NCBI RefSeq assembly: GCF_000972845.2
Contig: NC_040016.1
Span: forward strand, 26,703,629 to 26,767,628
Direction of reading: 5' to 3'
Length of the DNA: 64,000 bases
Origin: Larimichthys crocea
Taxonomy: Eukaryota > Chordata > Actinopteri > Sciaenidae
Below, piece after piece: positions 57,791 to 64,000 of the stretch. Numbering within the stretch: position 1 is the first letter of the stretch; each line of letters begins with the position of its first letter. The notes below the pieces were generated by a model, which ran no database searches, was not told the DNA's origin, and worked only from the letters and a program-made list of their open reading frames with translations. The position numbers were made by a program, and so were the translations under genes.

Positions 57791-58894
57791 GAAGTGTTTT
57801 TATACTTTACATAGAATAAACGTACAATATTCTGAATTGTTGCTGATAATTTGCAGTGTTACTTAAATCATGAATTTAGCTCAGATCATTGTCGACCCGT
57901 TTAACCTGCAACTTTCATCAACTTGTACTTTATCAAGTCTATATGATGTTTTTTTTTGTTTTTTTACGATGTTCTTGTTGTGTCGTCACGTGTGGTTGTT
58001 GATGTCAGATGTGTTTTTTGTCTTTTTATGGGCATTCTAAGCTATTTGCACCAGTTTTAATTCAACACTTCTTTGAACTTCTCGTTCCCGTTCTCCACCC
58101 ATCGCATTGTTGGAGCTTCTGTTCTGTTCTTAGGCCTGCACCGTCCACATTCATGGCCCTGATCTGGGTCCAGTTTTCAGCCTGGGAGCCTCCGTCGTGT
58201 TGACATGTTCCAGAGAAAGAGACGGTCGAATAACCGACCGCTGAATTTCCTGTGGAAAGAGCAGCATTGCAACTTCAAGTATCAATTTGCACAACAGCAT
58301 TATCACCCGTCATCGCACATTTCATCACGACCCCTCTCTCTGCTTCGTCTTCCTCGTACTCCCCCTCGCGTCCTCGCGTCCTCACACATGCACAGAGAGC
58401 AGTGAGGGATGAAGTCATTATCAGCTCTAATAGGTGACGTGCCAGCTATTTCCACAGCACTGCAGGGAAATAACATGACAGCAAAACAAACGACGCCATT
58501 AGTCATACTTAACACCACCTGTAAATCAACTGTGTGTGTGTGTGTGTGTTTTGGAAGGGTGGAGGTGGAGGTGTGTGTGTATGGGGGTCATACTTGTGTG
58601 TTTTAACAGGTTATTTGCTCCACAACTGCAACCTGTGGAAAATATGAAGCGTGCAGATGACTGACAATGTATGATGAGTGTGTACACACACACACTTACA
58701 CACACCGCTGAGGAGTTTTACACTCGGCTCATGTTTTGCTGGACGTAGATTATTCACACGCGATGACCGATCCGTGTTAATATTTTCCACTACAGGCCCA
58801 AACGAGGCGAGCCAAAGCTCACTCACTCGCTAATTTGTCATAACGAGGACCCGACCGGGCCAATGAGCATTCATCACGAGCTACAGACGCCGCC
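57791..58894. other. No supported gene
   Basis: Contains the second copy of the 57210 segment at 58243-58293 and a TG run at 58529-58550. Frames lack motifs. Confidence 0.45.
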
Positions 58895-59220
58895 TGAGTT
58901 TATGATGGACAGTGAAGTAAACTGCTGACAGCTGTAGCTGCTGTTAGCTCATGTTAGCTCAGTTTGTTAAATAACACATCCACTCACAGTGCATTGATAA
59001 TGCTAACGTTAGCAAGCATCAAGCTAAGGTCAACCAACACCGCTGCATCTATGCCACCGCCTCGCAACACCAGCCAAGACAGTAACACATACTGTAAGTT
59101 AACAAAGGAGATTTGCAGATCAGTGAACGGGCTCAGCAGCCTCTATGGACAAAATGGCAGAGGAGAAGAGAGTGAAGAGGACGCTGTCGGGGGAAGCTTC
59201 TTGCTGTTGGACACTCCAAC
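58895..59220 (+). mobile_element. Composite element copy, A/B edge plus start of E
   Basis: GAGTTTATGATGGACAGTGA and GCTGTTAGCTCATGTTAGCT (58898-58965), then AACAAAGGAGATTTGCAG and a frame MAEEKRVKRTLSGEA at 59155-59199. After this the sequence departs from the other copies, so E is truncated. Confidence 0.75.
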
Positions 59221-60251
59221 AGCCTTTGTCCTGTCGGTGGCTGCACGGCTTCAGTTGGAAGCCGGTGCTCCTGCTCCTGCGAGTGTTAATCCTCTGTAAA
59301 CTGCGAGCAGCTGGACCTTCATGTGGACCAGCACAGACCTGCAGAGCTGCTGAGCGTAAAGAGTCTGATGGGACTGTCAATGAAAACCAGGCTGCAGCAA
59401 TTAAACAGCAACCAAACAACGAGCCACTGAGCGCAGCCATGACCCCCTACATGCACACACACTCTGCTCACACTGCTCCAACTACACAATAAAAACTAAA
59501 ACAACACCATTGTCTCCATGTGTGTGTGTGTGTGAGTGTGTGTGTGTCTGTGTTCACAGCAGTGTTAACAATAGAAAGGCCAGGCACGTTTGTCTCAGAG
59601 CAAAGATGATTTGTCAAACTCCGACAGGCGAAAGATAAAGACGGATTCAGCGAGTGTGACGGCTCAATAAGACGAATGTGTCTGAGCCAATCGGAGCCGA
59701 GCAGGAAGGAAGTGAGGAAACGGCTCCGTCGCCGTTCTCAGCCAAACACAGCAAAATATCTGACGTCACGTGACCACGGCGACACGAACACGAACTCGTC
59801 TTTGAATGATCTGAACTGTTCAAACAGAAACATGATGATAAGTGTCTGAACACGATATCATAAAATAAACGTTTGTTTCATGTTTTCACTGAAGGACGAC
59901 CAAAAATTACAGAGACAGAAGTTCACGAGACATGTCAGGCTAATAAAGTAAAGTAACAAAATAAGAAATATTCTGCAAAAAGAAACAAAAGTTTTCAAAA
60001 TATTCTGAGACGAAAGTTTCAATTTTTTTAAGGAAAAGGACAAAGAACATCATTTGAGAGAAAAAATACAACGTTATAATTTTACAAGAAAAGTCTGTAA
60101 TCTTTTTTTTAAGGTAACGTTTGTGTGGAAAGTGTTGATCATGGTTTCATTTCATGTCTGAGAGGAATTATTAAACTTCAGGTCATTTCACATCATGTAA
60201 ATTTAAATGATCTGCATTTATTTTGGTAAACATGTCAACATGTTTTAGCTT
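59221..60251. other. No supported gene
   Basis: Frames at 59120-59492 overlap antisense to each other and include the element; no domain. A TG run lies at 59519-59552. AT-rich beyond 59850. Confidence 0.4.
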
Positions 60252-60702
60252 AACCTGTCCTAACGTGTCGTAACGTGTTGTAACATGTCCTAACATGTCA
60301 TAATGCGTCTTAACTTGTCCTAACATGTTGTAACGTGTCCTGACGTGTTGTAACGTGACCTAACGTGTCCTAACGTGTTGTAACGTTTCGTTACATGTAA
60401 CGTTACGTGTTGTAACGTTACATGTAACGTTACAACACGTAACGTGTCCTAACATGTTGTAATGTTTCGTTACAACACGTTAGGACACGTTACGTGTTGT
60501 AACGTGTCCTAACGTGTTGTAACGTGTCCTAACGTGTTGTAACGTTTCGTTACAACATGTAACGTTACGTGTTGTAACGCGTCCTAACGTGTCCTAACGT
60601 GTTCTAACGTGTTGTAACGTTTCGTTACATGTAACATTTCGTTACATGTAACGTTACGTGTTGTAACGTTACGTGTTGTAACGTTACGTGTTGTAACGTG
60701 TC
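60252..60702. repeat. TAACGTG minisatellite, array 2, with inverted units
   Basis: Same 10-bp unit as 57272, but with inverted stretches such as GTTACAACACGTTAGGACAC (60467-60490) and many palindromic GTTACATGTAAC words. Confidence 0.95.
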
Positions 60703-60874
60703 CATGTTGTTGGATCGTGGCTGCAGAAACATTTCAGGGTTTCATTCTTCTTCTGTGGTGTCTGAGGTTGAAGCTGTGGTTTGGCTTGTTCTGTGGTTTC
60801 AGTCTTTAAGTGGGCTGTTAGTGAGAGCACGCCTGAGGTGTGAGTGTGTACACGTACACTATATATGTGTTTCA

Positions 60875-60913
<39 letters not shown>

Positions 60914-61005
60914 CTCTGGGAGTCTATAAAGCCGGCTCTGGACGTTCAGCGGGTGATTATATGTTAGCACAAACTTTACAGAGTGAAGTCACCTCTGCTG
61001 GATTT

Positions 61006-61040
<35 letters not shown>

Positions 61041-61283
61041 ACAGCGTACCAACGTGATGCCAACACTAACACTGTGCTGGCTGGACTGGTCAACCTGTTG
61101 GCTTGTCACCGGCCTCCCTCCCTCCTTTCTTTCTTCTCCTTCCTCCCTTCCTTCCTTCACTCGCTCCTTCATGTCTGACTCTTTCTGTTCCTCGCTCGTC
61201 GTCCACGCTGAGATCTCATTAATTAATCATCGTCACAGCGTTGCAGTCGGTGAATTCAACTGCAACCACAATCGCTGATCCAG
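60703..61283. repeat. TG microsatellites in otherwise unique DNA
   Basis: (GT)n at 60876-60911 and 61008-61038, plus a TCCTTCC-rich patch at 61115-61165. No gene supported. Confidence 0.7.
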
Positions 61284-61660
61284 GTCTAAAACCTGGACGT
61301 AGTCTCCATGACGACACCCACCTGTCAGTCACAGCGTCCCCGCTCTTAACCCTGCATAACTTTAAGCCTTAATATAATGTGAACAGGTGAGTTGTATATA
61401 AATTCACCCTCAGTACAGTTGTCATGAACGGGGAAATTAGCTACAGAGACCAAAACTGTTTTTTGTACCAGGCTGTAAACATGTTTATTGTCAGCCCAGT
61501 TTGTTAGCCGTGCTGCCCGCCCTGTGAGCGCAGAGCACCGGGGAGAAGAAGAGGACGGGGAGCTGACGTGTCGTGCCAGAACCAGAGCTGGACGAGCGGG
61601 TGATGTATCCGGGCTCAGCAGCCTCTGTGGACAATGACAGAGGAAGAGAACGTTGCGATG
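61284..61660 (+). mobile_element. Dispersed element (array 9, one unit) joined to composite element pieces
   Basis: One 42-bp unit (TCTAAAACCTGGACGTAGTC, 61285) is followed by CCACCTGTCAGTCACAGCGT through GTAAACATGTTTATTG (to 61490). The sequence then jumps to GAGCGCAGAGCACCGGGGAG (C), GTGTCGTGCCAGAACCAGAG (D, 61570) and AATGACAGAGGAAGAGAACG (eroded E). The two element families are directly joined here. Confidence 0.75.
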
Positions 61661-62945
61661 TTGCTTTAAGTTTAGAAAAAAAACCAAACGACATAGTTGC
61701 ATTGCTGTTGCTCGACAACACACAACCAGCTGTTCATTGTGTCAAGACGTTGACGTGATGGAGTATTTGTACACTTTTCCTCAGGTAAATGACGTGACGT
61801 CTTCCTCGGGCAGTGGACAGAGCAGCTCTGGTTTAGATCCTGACCTGCTGCTTCTGTTTAGTTTGCAGTATTTTGAGTCTGGGAAGTCGTAAAGCTGGAG
61901 CTAATCCTTCAGATTTATTGAACAATAAAAATAAAGTAGAATGAGTTTCTGCTCAGGATGAAATTAAATGTTCGTGTGTGTGTGCTGTCTTCACTTTATT
62001 GGGATGGCTGTTCTGTAAACTGTCTTACTGCTCCCTCTATTGTTGTCTTCCCGTAATCAGGAGCTGATGTTTGACCACAGCTGGAGATGAAGCCGCCAGT
62101 GAGGCTGCTGGTCTGGGCATAAATGATGGATAAACTGTCGGGGGGGCATGAAGGAGAGAGCAATCAGATGGTCAGGCCAGGCAGCCATTGGTGTGACCTT
62201 CTCACACTATTCTTCATCTGATTGCATCATTTCTTACCAGGAAAATCTGACTTCATTACCGTGATCAAAACTAAAATTATTTACAGGCCCAGCTCCGGTT
62301 CTGGCACGACACTGGGCCTGTAAACCTCTTCTTCTTCCCGGTGCTGAGGATGTAAATGTAAAACGTATACATCGCGTTGCAATGTGTGAGTATAGATTGT
62401 TGCGTTTTGTCCCATTTGGAGCAATGACAAAAAGAAAAAGATCTGCTTTGACTCCCTCCCACTCACTGGGTTTCATTTGACATTTTATTTAATATAGCTG
62501 CGCTTGAACAATTAAAAACAAAACAATGTTTTGAGGAAAAATTCCTGCAGCACTGAAATAATAAATGTTGATCCGTCGTGGAAAGACTCAGCAAATATTT
62601 CAAAGCCACAGATGATGCTAAGGTTGAAAACATTGAGGTCCCGAGGTGACTCATAACTCAATTACTAATCCTAATAATGTATTCTGCTTACACGTCAAGA
62701 AACATTTTATAAACCTGGTTGTCATTTTTTAAAATGGTAGCCGAATAGTTTCCTTTTCATATTAAATCTATTTTCAATTGTTTTATAAAACATTTAATGA
62801 AATGTCATTACATCAGCTGCAGACTCTAAACACTGTTCATGGACATGAATCATCACTGGAGAGACGCTGCATCATGTCATTAAAATCTAATTTCCATTGT
62901 GAGTCTACAGCTGCTACATGAAAAGTCACCAAAGTTATTACAGAG
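61661..62945. other. No supported gene; one reversed D-module motif
   Basis: CAGCTCCGGTTCTGGCACGA at 62289-62308 is the D module in reverse. Small frames only. Confidence 0.45.
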
Positions 62946-64000
62946 CATCCTCAGGAGAACATGAACGCCATGATGGCAATCCATCCAATCGTTGTTGAGA
63001 GACAGAATACGTGAAACTTTGACCTGCTGGTGGCACTGAAGGAAAAGTTAGGAGACCGTCAAAGTAAGTAAGATTCTTCCTCTGGGGACCATGTTTTTGT
63101 GTACTAAATGTCATGGCTATCCATCAAATTATTGTTGACACATTTTAGTAAGTATTGCAAGAAGAAAAGTTAAGGACTCACCAAAGTTAGAGTCTATCCT
63201 CTGGGCACCAATCTATCTGGGTGATGTTCAGATATTTGACAGAAAACATGAAAACTTTCAAAGAAAAGTCAGGAGATCCCCAAAGTAAGTATGATTCTTC
63301 CTCTGTGGACTATGAATGTGCATACCAAATGTCACGGCTATCCATCCATTACTTGTCAAGATATTTCACTGAAAGTCAAACATGTGAACCCAATAGCATT
63401 AGGGTTCATCCTCTGGGCACCATGTACGTACCATATGTCATGGCTAGCCATCTGTTACTTGTGAAGATATTTTACTAAAAGCCAAACATGTGAACCTCAT
63501 GATGGTGCTAAAGACAAAGTTTACCAACATCAGCAGATTTCATCTTCTGGGGACCATGAATACCAAATGTACTAAATTTCAGGGATACCCATCCATTACT
63601 TGTGGAGTTATTTCGCTAAAATGTGTGAACCTGGTAGTGGTGCTAGAGACATGTAAGTAAGTAAGTAATAAAGTAAATACATTTCATCCTCTGGGGACCA
63701 TGAATACCAAATATACCAAATTCCATGGCTATGTATCCATTACTTGTGAAGACAATTCACTAAAACATGTGAACCTCATGGTGGTGCTAGAGACAAAGTT
63801 AATTAAGTAAGTAACAAAGTATGTATGATTCTCCCTCAGGGGAACATGAATACCAAACATACCAAATTCCGTGGCTATGTATCCATTACTTGTGAAGATA
63901 TTTCACTCAAAGCCAAACATGTGAACCAACCAACCAACGTCAGCGGGATTCATCCACTGGAGAACACGATAGTCTGAACAAAATGTCATGGCAACCCATG
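62946..64000. repeat. Diverged ~100-130-bp tandem repeat running off the window
   Basis: Blocks CTCTGGGGACCATGAATACC, ATGGCTATCCATCCATTACT, TTGTGAAGATATTTCACT, AAAGCCAAACATGTGAACC and GGTGCTAGAGACAAAGTTA recur in order at least eight times with substantial divergence. Units are AT-rich and non-coding. The array continues past 64000. Confidence 0.85.

Overview
This window reads as nuclear DNA from a spiny-rayed (percomorph) bony fish. The evidence is a vertebrate two-exon BMP-family gene, a fish-style TRIM/B30.2 ubiquitin ligase gene, fish LINE and SINE fragments, very many CA/TG microsatellites, and interspersed repeats I recognise from percomorph genomes. Three runs of exactly ten N mark assembly gaps. 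Nothing bacterial or viral is visible.

Only two intact protein-coding genes can be supported. The first is a TRIM gene on the minus strand (4084-5472, RING, B-box, coiled coil, PRY/SPRY), with a probable non-coding first exon just upstream. The second is gdf5 (growth differentiation factor 5) on the plus strand: exon 1 at 19831-20626, a 3.7-kb intron full of repeats, exon 2 at 24348-25333, and a polyadenylation signal at 25915. The predicted precursor is 593 aa with an RRMRR processing site and a complete seven-cysteine ligand domain.

Layout. 1-7.8 kb: old L2-like LINE fragments around the TRIM gene and a degraded TRIM relic, then a SINE. 8-11.6 kb: a small inverted-repeat element, a second SINE and the first array of a 42-bp minisatellite. 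11.9-19 kb: a broken L1-type LINE on the minus strand (ORF1 near 18.0-18.9 kb, endonuclease 17.1-17.7 kb, reverse transcriptase 12.8-14.1 kb), split by a DNA transposon, an unexplained insert with 66-bp direct repeats, purine-rich tracts and two gaps. 19.4-25.9 kb: gdf5. 26-64 kb: no gene I can support. This last part is made of interspersed repeats, minisatellites and microsatellites.

The most unusual structure is in the non-genic part. (i) A 42-bp minisatellite occurs at nine places in both orientations, next to shared non-repetitive flanks, so it belongs to a dispersed element. (ii) A second dispersed composite element keeps a fixed module order, includes a decayed protein-coding exon, and has two internal modules that have separately grown into arrays. 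(iii) A 14-bp array of about 1 kb is followed by a duplicated, indel-rich 1.6-kb copy, a perfect 206-bp palindrome, and a gap whose two flanks overlap; this block is probably partly misassembled. (iv) Two arrays of a 10-bp TAACGTG unit lie 2.5 kb apart. I found no convincing new functional system; the best candidates are the two dispersed composite elements.
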